Below are positions 33,501 to 45,099 of a stretch of 64,000 nucleotides of DNA, piece after piece. The position numbers were made by a program, and so were the translations under genes. Numbering within the stretch: position 1 is the first letter of the stretch; each line of letters begins with the position of its first letter. The notes beneath the pieces were generated by a model, which did no database searches, was not told the DNA's origin, and saw only the letters and a program-made list of their open reading frames with translations. The stretch lies in contig CM077155.1 in the NCBI GenBank assembly GCA_039583875.1, positions 5,878,043-5,942,042 of the forward strand, written 5' to 3'. The DNA is from Platanthera guangdongensis (lineage: Eukaryota; Streptophyta; Magnoliopsida; Asparagales; Orchidaceae).

Positions 33501-34928
33501 ATAAATTTTGTGGAGCATTTACTTCTCTGGTGTTGGCACATCATGTTCAAACTTGGTGTTTTGGATTACTAAAATAATTAAATAAATTACCAGATAAATT
33601 AAAAAAATTATGAAATTCTGGATTTAGACTAAAAATGTCATGTCAGCCCTCCATTAATTATTATACGGTTACTGGATAAATATTTTAGGTACCTCTAATT
33701 TTACACATCTATAGCTTGGGTTGGTCTGCATTTAGTAAAACTGCAGAATTTAATTTGGATTATGAATTTGGGCACATGAGTTGGGGTTAGATGTTTGCTG
33801 GTTGGATAATTAAAAATGAGTTCACCATTGAAAGATAGGATGAGTAGGGTGTTTGTTTGGCTAGGGTTAGGTGGTGCTCGGGGTCGACGAAAGATCGTCT
33901 TTCCTGTGCGGAGGAACTGTCAAATACTCTAGGGTTAGATCCAGTACAATAATTAAGGGTTTGGGAAATCTGATAGCAACCAATAATAGTAAGTGCCTTA
34001 CGAAAGGGAGCTTTGGGCGTAATCCCATCGTAGTTCCTAGTACCTTCGAGAGCCCTTCACGGGGAATACCTTGGTGAAAGTCCACCTAGTGTCAACTATG
34101 TTCACCTATGAGTGGGGGAATAGGTGACGAGCAGCATTTTTTTGCGGATTTTACGATTGTACCTGCACAATAAAAATAAACAGCACAGCACACAGAATAC
34201 ACAAGTTATTTATAGTAGTTCCCCGACTTGGGTACATCCACTTTCCCCCTTCGACCTATCTCCCAACAAGGGACGACTCGGTCTCTTCACCAACAGGATT
34301 GAAATCCAATCCTTGCACTATCGGAAGTAACCCTTCCACACGTAGGAGTCAACACTCCCACAACACGGGTTGCACCCAACCCTTATAACACGGAACAAAC
34401 GTTCCTTTACAACAAAAGTAAAACTAGAATGTACACGAGATACAAACTACGTTTGGAGACTTAGGTGTCCCTCTTTGTTGACGACATGTTCTTGAAGTCC
34501 ACAAAGAGTCCACAACCTTAGATCTCTCTTGGAGAGGATCTCCCCGGAACCGGCGGCGGCGGCAGGGTTCACGGGATCGGCGGCGACGACGATGTGCGGC
34601 TGCTGTACTTTAGAGATCCAAACTTTGTAGCGAAGCTAGCTAGGTCTACCAACGGTCACACTAGGATCAATCGTCTCGATCGATTCGGATGGGGAAGGTA
34701 TTCCCGATCTACAAATCGAGAGACAAGAGATCTCCGGTTAGACTCGTGAGACGCTGAGCTTAGCTAGGCTTCTGTCGCAGGATGATCTAGGCGAAACCAC
34801 GATCTACCGGCGAACAACTTGGCGCGAGCGGCGGTGGCGGCGGCAGAGCGGAAACGGCGATCTAGGTCACGTCGCGGCTCACGTATTTCGTTTCCTTTTC
34901 GCTACCACTACTGTTCAAAAATACCCGT

Positions 34929-34938
34929 GTATTTATAC
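34929..34938 (-). promoter_or_regulatory. E7 LTR TATA box
   Basis: GTATAAATAC on the minus strand, about 120 bp downstream in element sense of the dyad array. Confidence 0.7.
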
Positions 34939-35058
34939 ACTATAGACACTTACAATATGACCGTTGTGGGTCCCACACATAGACACCCGAAATCCAGTTC
35001 AAAATAGTCCAGCGGCAGAATCCGGTCCAGCAGCATCCCGAGAAATCGCCAAGTAAAA

Positions 35059-35372
35059 TTCGTCGAGAATCATAGGTGATTCTCGACGAATCGGCGAGAA
35101 TTAGTTAGTGATTCTCGACGATTCGTCGAGAATCACTAGTGATTCTCGACGATTCACTTGTTGATTCTCAACGAATATAACTTGGTATTCATGATCTGCT
35201 CAACTATGGGTTCGGCGAGAATCACTAGTGATTCTCGTCGAATCTTACTTGGCACCGTTTTGAGGTAGCCGGATAGAGTCGACGAGAATCACTAATGATT
35301 CTCGACGATTCGGCGAGAATCACTAGTGATTCTCGCCGAATCGGCGAGAATCACTTGGTGATTCTCGTCGAA
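35059..35372. repeat. E7 dyad array (ATTCGTCGAGAAT / ATTCTCGACGAAT)
   Basis: Repeated inverted units built on GAGAATCACTAGTGATTCTC (a perfect 20-bp palindrome) with CGTCGA or CGGCGA on the flanks. The largest perfect palindromes reach 28 bp (around 35,126-35,153) and 36 bp (around 35,308-35,343). Confidence 0.9.
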
Positions 35373-37052
35373 TTGTACTTAGGCGAATTTTCGTCTTTCC
35401 ACCCATGATGAGCTCCTTGACCCATCCATGCTCCTTGTCTGCTCTTGCAAGATTACAGCCCTGTACTTGAAAGTAAGTGCACTCCAATAGAGAGAGTACA
35501 TGTAGGCCAACATACTGATCTGCTCAACGAGGGATTACATCGTGCAGACCCGTGTATATTGACCTACTGCACCCTGACATTGGTGTGCACTTAGCGTGGA
35601 ATAACTGCAAGCACAACTTAAGAGGTTTCATCAAATACATTGTGAATTCATCTTAGCTTGACAGGTGGCTTCCTCAAATCTAGGTGATTGTGGATACAAT
35701 ACCCAACACTTGGGCAGTCCTGGGCTAACCTAAACAGTAAGAATAAAACATTTCAAGATTAGCTAGTATAACTAGGGTTACACATTCACACACCCCGGTA
35801 GCTCGGGAGGTTGATTAGGTTGTTTTGATTGCCATCCGGACGGTTCGTTCGGAAGGTAGATGCACAGACGGATAGTTCGAGGAGCCAGTGGCTCAAAAGG
35901 TTTTGGATAAAAAATAAGGCGGTGTGTCTTCGGTATCGGACGGTCATTCACACCAACGTCGATACGTTGACTCGACGGTGTGGGACACTTAGCCAAATAA
36001 AGTATGTGGATATGGCCAGCATTAGTACGCGGATACTCTAGGTTCTGTTCTTCTAGGGGCGTACGGGAGGGTTAGGCCTGGTAGTGTGGATAACCCGCCT
36101 AGGAGTGGGGGGCCTGACCCACTGTCTCTGTTTGCCACTACGGAGGTTCTTGGGAGTGAAGCTTGCTGCCCAAATAAGGGGAACTAAAGGTTTGTGCGCA
36201 TAGAGTCGTGTGTGTGGGTTGTACTTGCATGAATCATGGCATAGCATACTTGCATACAACCGACACCCCAGCGTACAAATTGGTATGAGATTTTTTATAC
36301 GGTTGGAGCCTTGCAGAAGACCCCTTAACTTATATGTTTGTATGGGCATTCATATAAGTTAAGGTTACTTACTTCTTACCTTATCTTTCTTACATATGCT
36401 GCTTACTCTACTTGCTTACTCTACTTACTTACCTTACTGCATACTATTATAGAACTGCTAGACTAGTTCCACTGTCACCTGCCACTTTATACTCTCCATC
36501 TTTGTAGCTTCTCTTTCCTCCTCCCCGCTCGGTGCCAAGGAGCCATGGGGGGAGGGGTAGGGGATGATATGGCTTAGTCTTTATGACTAATGGTTTTCGG
36601 ACCACAACATTACAGGGGCTCCGGATGGGAGACAGGGACCAGCAGCACAGGGACCAGCACCAGCAGAGTACGGTGTGTATGGAGGTGGGCCAGTCTAGTA
36701 CCGGAGCACCAGCGACCAGCTTCGTGAGTGATAGTCTTTTTATATCTTCCGCGAGAGATTGTAGAGAGGATCTGATGTACCGGGCTTAAGCCTGTTTATA
36801 TTTCCGTTTTGTTACTTTGCAGTACTTTCTCTTTTCTATTTATGGACTGGTTGTGATTTATCTTATTACTTGTGATGTTTGTGGACCGAATTATAGCACT
36901 ATTTATGATTGCTGCTCTCTCTGTGATGATCGGAAAGGCCGGCAGAATCATCGTTTTGTAGTGGCGGCTTTCCCAAGAGACGGGGACAACGCAAAATGGC
37001 GATTCTGGGCATAAGACCTCGGGGTTTCTTTTAAAAAAAGGGGGGTCTTACA

Positions 37053-37934
37053 TTAGTTGCCATTGAAACTATAGAATTTCAAGTGGTTTCAAAAGGAACT
37101 TGCTCAAAAAGAACTTGACAGTCTGAGTGATCTCCAAGGGTAGCTACAAGGATTATACTTTTAGGTTCAGGAGAGAACCATAAGGAGATGGGTTTAGTGA
37201 AACTTTCTATCTGCAGGAAGGAGAGTTTTTTCATCTAGAACGAGATGGTCAAGTTATTTATGGAAGCCTCTTACCCAAGGATCTTTCTGACAGTCAAAGA
37301 GGGACCTTTCATCCCTAAGAAAGTTTCATCTCTAGATGCAACAGTCCAGACACCAAAGACATATTCTGAAATGACTAAGGAAGATGTCATATTTGATACA
37401 TTGGATAAGAGGACACAAAATATAATAGTTAAGTGTCATTGATGACTCTACCTTTCAGAATCTGGTCCACTACAAGACCTTTAAAGAGATGTGGGACACT
37501 TTAGTGGTCGACATGGAGGGAACTGAAGAGGTCATAGATGACGGGAAGTTCATGCTCATCCAGGAGTGTGAGGCTTTCAGGCAGTCTAAGGGAGAGTGCA
37601 TAGCTGACTGTTATGAAAGATTCTTCAGGATAGTAAATGAGATGATGACCTTTGGGAGGGTCTTCAGTCATTATGAGCTTAATTACAAGTTCCTAAGGTC
37701 TCTCACTAGATACTAGAAAACCAAGATCTGTGCCCTCAAAGAGGAGGCAAAGTTTGCTGATACTCCTCCCCATATACTATTTGGAAAGCTACTCTCTTAT
37801 GAGGTGCAGCAGGCTGCCAGGAAAGAGGATGAGACCATCAGCAAATCCCAGGCCAAGTAAAAGTCTTTGGTCTTCAGAGCAGACATTACGAAGAAGAGCA
37901 AGGAGAGAATTGCCTCTCCTCCAAGGAGGCCTGA
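37053..37934 (+). pseudogene. gag: C1: E5 LTR end, primer site and 5' gag fragment (copy 1)
   Basis: Starts with the last 29 bp of an E5-type LTR (ending GAATTTCA), then a worn primer site TGGTTTCAAAAGG, a leader, and a copia gag from ATG 37,173 with MGLVKLSICRK. Readable segments are at 37,245-37,442 and 37,489-37,716 (MWDTLVVDMEGTEEV). It is cut at 37,934 by a gypsy LTR at the same base as C2. It has several stops and indels. Confidence 0.85.
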
Positions 37935-39092
37935 TGTAACATCCCATTTCCAACTAGACCCCTAAGAGTGGTTTTGTCATGACTAGGTCATGACAAAACC
38001 CTAGGAAGCCCAAGCAGACCAAGTGAGCTTAGGCATGAAGTTGGAAATCACCATGGTCTGCAAATAGTAGAATTCTAAACAATAGTTTAGGATGACCATA
38101 GGGCTTCACCATGACTCCATGACCCCACCACAATATCCCTAACCCATTTGGGGGTCTATTAGAGCCATAAGGATCCATTGGAGTCAACCCAAAGTGGTCA
38201 AATTGACCTAAGTCCAACATAGCCCTATATTGGGCAAGGTGCCCTAACTAAGGGCAATTGTCCTCTAATATGCCCAATTGACCAAACCTAGACCTTTCCA
38301 AGCCATAAGGGAGGCCAATGGGTCACCAAGGACCCATTGAGGTCAATCAAAGAGACTAAATTGAGCCAAGTCAACCCTTGCCCTAAAAAGATCAAAGTGC
38401 CCTAACTAAGGGTCAAGTGACCACCAACGTGCCCAAACAACCCTACCCATGCCTTCCTAGACCTTAGGGGAGGCCAATGGGTCACCAAGGACCCATTGGA
38501 GGCAACCCAAATGGTCATGTTGACCAAGGTCAACTCTATTCTAGTGTTAAGTCAAATTAGCCCAAATGGGCTAACCCAAGCTCAAACCCATTTCCACCAC
38601 TTGGGCTAACCTCATTTTTATTATTAATATGAGTTAGTGGGCTACCAATAGGCTGGACGAGACATCAAAATTCAGCCATGGTGAGTAGGAGAGAGAAAGC
38701 TCCGTTTTCCTCTTTAATGGAAGAGAGAGAAAGTGAGAAAAGGAGGCCATTCATGGCCAAGGGAGACCAAGGGCCTCTCCAATTGATTCCAATGGCTGAA
38801 TACATTCCCCCTCATCAGGTTTTAGGAGCTAAATTGCCATGGCCAGCCACCCAAGTTGGCTGAAATCAATTTTTTCAATAAGGAGGAGAGATAAAGAGGG
38901 GTTAATAATGGTATGGAAGGTGAAACCACCACAACCCCCCCCCCCATTGATGGTTGGATTCAACTCCTCAGGAGTAGGGGAGGAGTTTCCAGCATTCTTC
39001 TGGTCACCATGGGGCTAAAATCAATGAGAATTCAGTTTCCCAAAATTCCCCATTAATGGTGGAAATGAGAATTCAAGCTGTGACCCTCCCTA
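37935..39092 (+). repeat. Type B gypsy LTR, 5' fragment
   Basis: TGTAACATCCC start as in the other gypsy LTRs, preceded by CCTGA (CCCGA in C2). It matches 45,100-46,259, including the type B segment with AATTGATTCCAATGGCTGA, and stops at the duplication junction. Confidence 0.85.
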
Positions 39093-39566
39093 CGGTCGAT
39101 GCTTGGGGTCTCGTGGGTTCACAGGCGGAAGAAGCTCAGTCCGAGATATATGGGGCCCCACAGGATCCTGGAGCTAGCGTCGGAGTTAGCGAGATTACAT
39201 GATGTCTTCCACGTCTCCTCACTATGGAGAGCTCTACTACGCCACGAGCAGCTGATTTCCACAGCCGACGGTCCGGTGAACTCAGATCGATCAGTCAGCT
39301 TGGAGCCGATCAGGATCGACGACACGACAGTGCGTGTATTATGACGTAAGAAGGTCCCGCTAGTCAAGGTTCTATGGATAAACCATGGGCAGGAGGAGCA
39401 TATATGGGAGCCACAGGACTTGATGCTGTAAAAGTACCCGGAGCTCTTCGAGTTAGGTATACCTTAAAATTTAGGGATGTTACAAGTTTTATTTATTTCG
39501 TAGAAACCCCCGTAGGCTTAACCTTAATTTCGGGGATGAAATTTTTTATATATATATATTAGGATT
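39093..39566 (+). pseudogene. pol: Gypsy pol C-terminus and chromodomain (copy 2)
   Basis: Duplicate of 30,261-30,762: SPRYMGPHRILE, then LHDVFHVSSLWRALL, then the degraded chromodomain (VPLVKVLW…). A 30-bp in-frame deletion removes the segment between RILE and LASELA. It leads directly into the LTR at 39,567. Confidence 0.85.
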
Positions 39567-42500
39567 TGTAACATCTCATTTCTAACTAGACCCCTAGGAG
39601 TGGTTTTGTCATGACTAGGTCATGACAAAAGCCTAGGAAGCCCAAGAAGACCAAGTGAGCTTAGGCATGAAGTTGGAAATCACCATGGTCTGTAAATAGT
39701 AGAATTCTAAACAATAGTTTAGGATGACCATAGTGCTTCACCATGACTCCATGACCCCACCACAACATCCCTAACCCATTAAGGGGTCCATTAGAGCCAT
39801 AAGGATCCATTGGGGTCAACCCAAAGTGGTCAAATTGACCCAAGTCCACCATAGCCCTAAATTGGACAAGGTTCCCTAACTAAGGGAAATTGTCCTCTAA
39901 TATGCCCGATTTACCATACCTAGACCTTTTCAAGCCCTAAGGGTGGCCAATGGGTCACCAAGGACCCATTGGGGTCAATCAAAGAGACTAAGTTGACCAA
40001 AGTCAACCCTAGCCCTAAAATGGTCAAAGTGCCCTAACTAAGGGTCAAGTGACATCCAAGGTTCCCAATCAACCATACCAAAGCCTTCCTAGAGCTTAGG
40101 GGAGGCCAATGGGTCACCAAGGACCCATTGGAGTCAACCCAAATTGTCATGTTGACAATGGTCAACTCTATTTTAGTGTTAGGTCAAATTAGCCGAAATG
40201 GGCTAACCCAAGCTCAAACCCATTTCCCCCACTCGGGCTAACCTCATTTTTATTATTAATATGAGTTAGTGGGCTGCAATAGGCTGGAGGAGACATCAAA
40301 ATTCGGCCATGGTGAGTAGGAGAGAGAAATCTCCATTTTTTCCTTTAATGGAAGAGAGAGAAAGTGAGGAGTGAAGGCCATTCATGGCTTGGAAGGCCAA
40401 AGGCCCTCTCTTCTTACTGAAATCTTCCTCCCTGGTTAGTTAGGGGAAGATTAAGGGACTTTCCAGCCCTTTCCAGTGGCTGGGTGCAGTGAATCTACCT
40501 TGGCCAAAGTTGATTTTTCATGGCCATTAATGGCTTTGAAGCCATGCCCCTTCCCATACCTCAACTCACCCCTTTATCATCTTCAGGGCATCATAAGCAG
40601 TGGATTTAGGCCTTTACATCGCTGCTTTTGCTTAATGATAGAGATCTGAAGGTGGAAGCTTTTGGAGCTCGGTGGCCATGGCTCACCACCACCAAACACG
40701 TCGGCAAGCACGGTTGAAGGTCCTCCTCTACTCCTCTCTTCATGGGCTAGATCTTTAGATATTTTAGGAGAGAAATCAGGCTCAATTGAGACCGATTGGG
40801 ACAGAGAAATTTCAGAATTTCCATGGTTTTTCAACCTTTTGGGTTCGCCGGAAACCACCACTCCGGCGGCCGTGCCGCTGCTCGGCGATAGTCCCCACCT
40901 CAACGAAGGTGGTGGCGGTGGTGGCCGGCCAGGGAGGTGGCCGGGTGGCCGAAAAAATGACTTGAAGTAAGCTCCAGGTCAGGCTGATTCCAGCCCTTGG
41001 CTGGAGGATGAAGATGACCAGGAGCCCCACGATTTTGCTTTAAGATCCATGCTGGATTAGATTTTAATAATTCCTGTTTCTATTAATTTCTACATCATTT
41101 CTGGGCTGTTTTTAAATTAAATATTAAAAATACTTACGGGCTGTTTCAAAAAAAGTCTTCAACATGAAAATTGTAGCTCTATGAGTCTGTTAATTTAAAA
41201 TTGATTTGAACCAATTTGGGTAAGTGGTTTGACCACAACACCCATTTTGGTGAGGACTATACCTAGGCTAGAACAGAGAATATTTTGAGTGACCCCATCA
41301 ATCCAGCCCTCCAAATGACTTGAAATTTTTTGATGGGGGGTCATTCTTACCTATGCCCAAAACATATCAAAAATTGGGAATTTTTGGAAAACATTTTCCT
41401 AACATTTTTGAAGAAATTTAATAAATAATATAGGAATTATTTAAAAGATCCAATGACCTCTAAACCCTCCCAAATTTTGGTGAGTGGTCCTTGGGGTCTT
41501 CATAGGGCACTGGTTAAAATTTCATCTCATTTGGAGATGGTTTGAGTTGAAATCATGCAACCCTAGCCTTGTCATAATAAGGCTATTTAGGTCAAATAGT
41601 GCACTTTGGGTTTTGAGTGGCCAAATCACCTCAACAGAGGTTGAAATTGGGGTCACTGACTTGGCATGACTTTTATCACCCTCCCATGGAAGATGGGATA
41701 GATGGGACTAGATTTGCCTTAGGACCTAAGGCCAAACCCTATGGAGGGGCTTTTGTGTCTTGTGAAGGGCAGGGGGTCAAAAGACCTTGTATGGACTTGA
41801 GACTTTGTAGAGTGAGAACTAGAGTAGCTAAAACCACCTGTAAAATTCTTAAGGGATTTGGGAATGGGTAGGCCCCTCTAAACCCTAACCCTAGTTTAGG
41901 CCTCAAAATTTATAGAGATAGAATAGGTTACTAAAACTCATTGAACAATGATGAAAGTTGGGTAGAGTAGTTTTAGGTTTAGTAGGAGCCTCTAGAAATT
42001 ATTGTAGGGTGTTTGGAAGACATTAACTTATACTTGTAGTTAAAATCTTTAAGTTGTCCCTAAGGATGATTGTGATAAATCATGGTTAAACTAGCTTCAA
42101 ATGTTATGAAACTTGGTCAGTGAGGATTTATAAACATACTATAGCCATGGTAAAGTTTGTGTAATTTTTGGATAATATTTTAAGGTACTTCTCTATTTAA
42201 TTCCATTTATTGTATTTATATTGAGTTAATTAATTAGGGGCATAAATCTTGCTGAAGAGTTGAGAAACATTGGATTTTATGTTAAATAGTCATATAATGT
42301 TTATCATAAATTTTGTGGAGCATTTACTTCTCTGGTGTTGATACATCATGTTCAAACTTGGGGTTTTGGATTACTAGAATAATTAAATAAATTACCAGAT
42401 AAATTAGAAAAATTATGAAATTCTGGATTTAGTCTAAACAGTTCATGTCAGCCTTCCATTAAATATTATAGGGTTACTGGATGAATATTTTAGGTACCTC

Positions 42501-44218
42501 TCATTTTACACGTCATATAGCTTGGGTTGGTCTGCATTTAGTAAAACTGCAAAATTTAATTTGGAATATGAATTTGGGCACATGAGTTGGGGTTAGATGT
42601 TTGCTAGTTGGATAATTGAAAATGAGTTCACCATTGGAAGATAGGATGAGTAGGGTGTTGGTTTGGCTAGTGTTAGGTGGTGCTCGGGATCGACGAAAGA
42701 TCGCCTTTCCTGTGGGTAGGAAGTGTCAAATACTCTAGGGTTAGATCCATTACAACAAGTAAGGGTTTGGGAAATCTGATAGCAACCAATAATAGTAAGT
42801 GTCTTGCGAAAGGGAGCTTTGGGTGTAATCCCATCGTAGTTTCTAGTGCCTTTGAAAGCCCTTCACGGGGAATACCTTGGGCAGTCCTGGGCTAACCTAA
42901 ACAGTAAGAATAAAACATTTCAAGAGCAACTACTATAACTATGGTTACACATTCACACACCCCGGTAGCTCGGTAGGTTGATTAGGTTGTTTTGATTGCC
43001 AGTCGGACGGTTCGTTCGGAAGGTAGATGCACGGACGGATAGTTCGAGGAGCCAGTGGCTCAAAAGGTTTTGGATACAAAATAAGGTGGTGGTTCTTCGA
43101 TATCGGACGGTAATTCACACCGACGTCGATACGTTGACTCGGTGGTGTGGGACACTTAGCTAAAGAAAGCATGGTGGATATGTCCAACATTAGTACACGG
43201 ATACTCTAGGTTGTGTTCTTCTAGGGGCGTACTGGAGGGCTAGGCCTGGTAGTGTGGATACCTGCCTAGGAGTGGGGGGCCCCACCCACTATCTCCGTTT
43301 GACACTATGGAGGTTCCTGGGAGTTAAGCTAGCTGCCCAAATAAAGGGAACTAAAGGTCTATGCGCATAGAGTCATGTGTGTGGGTTGCACTTACATGAA
43401 TCATGACATAGCATACTTGCATACAACCGACACCCCAACGTATAAATTGGTATGAGACATTTTATACAGTGGGAGCCTTGCAGAAGACCACTTAACTTAT
43501 ATGTTTGTATGGACATTCATATAAGTTAAGGTTACTTACTTCTTATCTTATCTTTCTTACATATGCTGCTTACTTTACTTGCTTACTCTACTTACTTACC
43601 TTACTGCATACTATTATAGAACTGCTAGACTAGTTCCACTATCACCTGCCACTTTATACTCTCCACCTTTGTATATTCCCTTTCCTCCTCCCCACTTGGT
43701 GCCTAGGAGCCATGGGGGGGGGGGTAAGGGATGATAGGGCTTAGTCTTTATGACTAATGGTTTTCGGACCACAATATTACAGGGGCTCCGGATGGGAGAC
43801 AGGGACCAGCAACACAGGGACCAGCACCAGCAGAGTACGGTGCGCATGGAGGTGGGCCAGTCTAGTACCAGAGCACCAGCGACCAGCTCCGTGAGTGATA
43901 CTCTTTTTATAGCTTCCGCGAGAGATTGTAGAGAGGATCTAATGTTTCGGGCTTAAGCCCGTTTATATTTCCATTTTGTTACTTTGCAGTACTTTCTCTT
44001 TTCTATTTATGGACTGGTTGTGATTTCTCTTATTACTTGGGATGTTTGTGGACCGAATTATAGCACTATTTATGATTGCCGCTCTCTCTGTGATGATCGG
44101 AAAGGCCGGCAGAATCGGCGTTTTGTAGTGGCGGCTTTCCCGAGAGTCGGGGCCACCACAAAACGGCGGTTCTGGGCATAAGACCCCGGGGTTTCTTTTA
44201 AAAAAATGGGGTCTTATA
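39567..44218 (+). repeat. Type A gypsy LTR (4,652 bp, copy 2)
   Basis: TGTAACATCTC to GGGGTCTTATA (the terminal CA has become TA). Full-length uninterrupted reference for this LTR family, without E7. GC-rich GGTGG island around 40,900-40,960. Confidence 0.93.
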
Positions 44219-45099
44219 TTAGCTGCCATTGAAACTATAGAATTTCAAGTGGTATCAAAAGGAAGTTGCTCAAAAAGAACTTGACAGTCTGAGTGATCTC
44301 CAGGGGTAGCTACAAGGATTATTCTTATGGGTTCAGGAGAGAACCATAAGGAGATGGGTTCAGTGAAACTTCCTATCTGTAGGAAGGAGAGTTTTATTCA
44401 TCTAGAACGAGATGGTCAAGTTGTTTATGGAAGCCTCTGACCCAAGGATCTTTCTAACAGTCAAAGAGGGACCTTTCATCCCTATGAAAGTCTCATCTCT
44501 AGATGCAACAGTCCAGACACCAAAGACATTCTGAAATGGCAAAGGAAGATGTCATATTTGCTACATTGAATAAGAGGGCACAAAACATAATAGTTAAGTG
44601 TCATTGATGACTCTACCTTTCAGAATCTGGTCCACTACAAGACCTTTAAAGAGATGTGGGACACTTTAGTGGTCGACATGGAGGGAATTGAAGAGGTCAT
44701 AGATGACGGGAAGTTCATGCTCATCCAGGAGTGTGAGGCTTTCAAGCAGTCTAAGGGAGAGTGCATAGTTGACTGTTATGAAAGATTCTTCAGGATAGTA
44801 AATAAGATGATGACCTTTGGGAGGGTCTTCAGTCATTTTGAGCTTAATTACAAGTTCCTAAGGTCTCTCACTAGATACTAGGAAACCAAGATCTGTGCCC
44901 TCAAAGAGGTGGCAAAGTTTGCTGATACTCCTCCCCAGATACTGTTTGGAAAGCTACTCTCTTATGAGGTGCAGCTGGCTGCCAGGAAAGAGGAGGAGAC
45001 CATCAGTAAATCCTAGGCCAAGTAAAAGTATTTGGTCTTCAGAGCAGACATTACCAGGAAGAGCAAGGAGAGAATAGCCTCTCCTCCAAGGAGTCCCGA
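44219..45099 (+). pseudogene. gag: C2: E5 LTR end, primer site and 5' gag fragment (copy 2)
   Basis: Homologous to C1 base for base with scattered substitutions. Primer site TGGTATCAAAAGG at 44,251; gag ATG at about 44,329 (MGSGENHKEMGSVKLPICRK). Readable gag at 44,654-44,881. Interrupted at CCCGA (45,095-45,099) by a gypsy solo LTR; the reading resumes at 48,777. Confidence 0.87.

Larger units (their letters stand above)
34075..35708 (-). mobile_element. E7: solo copia LTR (1,634 bp)
   Basis: TGAAAG … CCCAACA with perfect five-base target duplications CTTGG at 34,070-34,074 and 35,709-35,713. Uninterrupted gypsy LTRs at 11,390 and 42,870 show the empty site. In element (minus) sense: dyad array 35,372-35,059, TATA 34,938-34,929, hairpin B 34,242-34,214, hairpin A 34,127-34,102. 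It is a separate LTR family with the same ends as E1 and E2. No internal region remains, as expected from LTR-LTR recombination. Confidence 0.95.
10783..37052 (+). mobile_element. E4: Ty3/gypsy chromovirus (Tekay/Del type), interrupted by E2 and E7
   Basis: Order on the plus strand: truncated 5' LTR, tRNA-Met primer site, gag, protease, reverse transcriptase, RNase H, [E2], rest of RNase H, integrase, chromodomain, 3' LTR [with E7 inside]. RT before integrase identifies gypsy, and the C-terminal chromodomain puts it with chromoviruses. Coding parts carry many stops and several frameshifts, so it is inactive. The 5' end lies left of the window, beyond E3 and E1. The 3' end is followed directly by the last 29 bp of an E5-type LTR, so E4 inserted into E5. 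Confidence 0.9.
30763..37052 (+). repeat. E4 3' LTR (type A, about 4.65 kb) interrupted by E7
   Basis: TGTAACATCCC (30,763) to GGTCTTACA (37,052). Without E7 and its target duplication it is about 4,651 bp, against 4,652 bp for the copy at 39,567. It contains a GC-rich island around 32,040-32,150 with many GGTGG units, then AT-rich sequence. I see no real ORF in it. Type A means the segment around 31,560-31,800 differs from the type B LTRs at 37,935 and 45,100. Confidence 0.92.
30259..39092. repeat. Tandem duplication, copy 1
   Basis: Covers the E4 pol C-terminus and chromodomain, type A LTR, copia fragment C1 and the first 1.16 kb of a type B gypsy LTR. Without E7 it is about 7.2 kb. It is followed directly by copy 2 in the same orientation. 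Confidence 0.85.

Noticed and set aside
37935..44218. A single gypsy element with 5' LTR, short interior and 3' LTR
   Set aside because: The left LTR is type B and truncated, the right LTR is type A, and the interior begins at a micro-homology junction matching the tandem duplication model.
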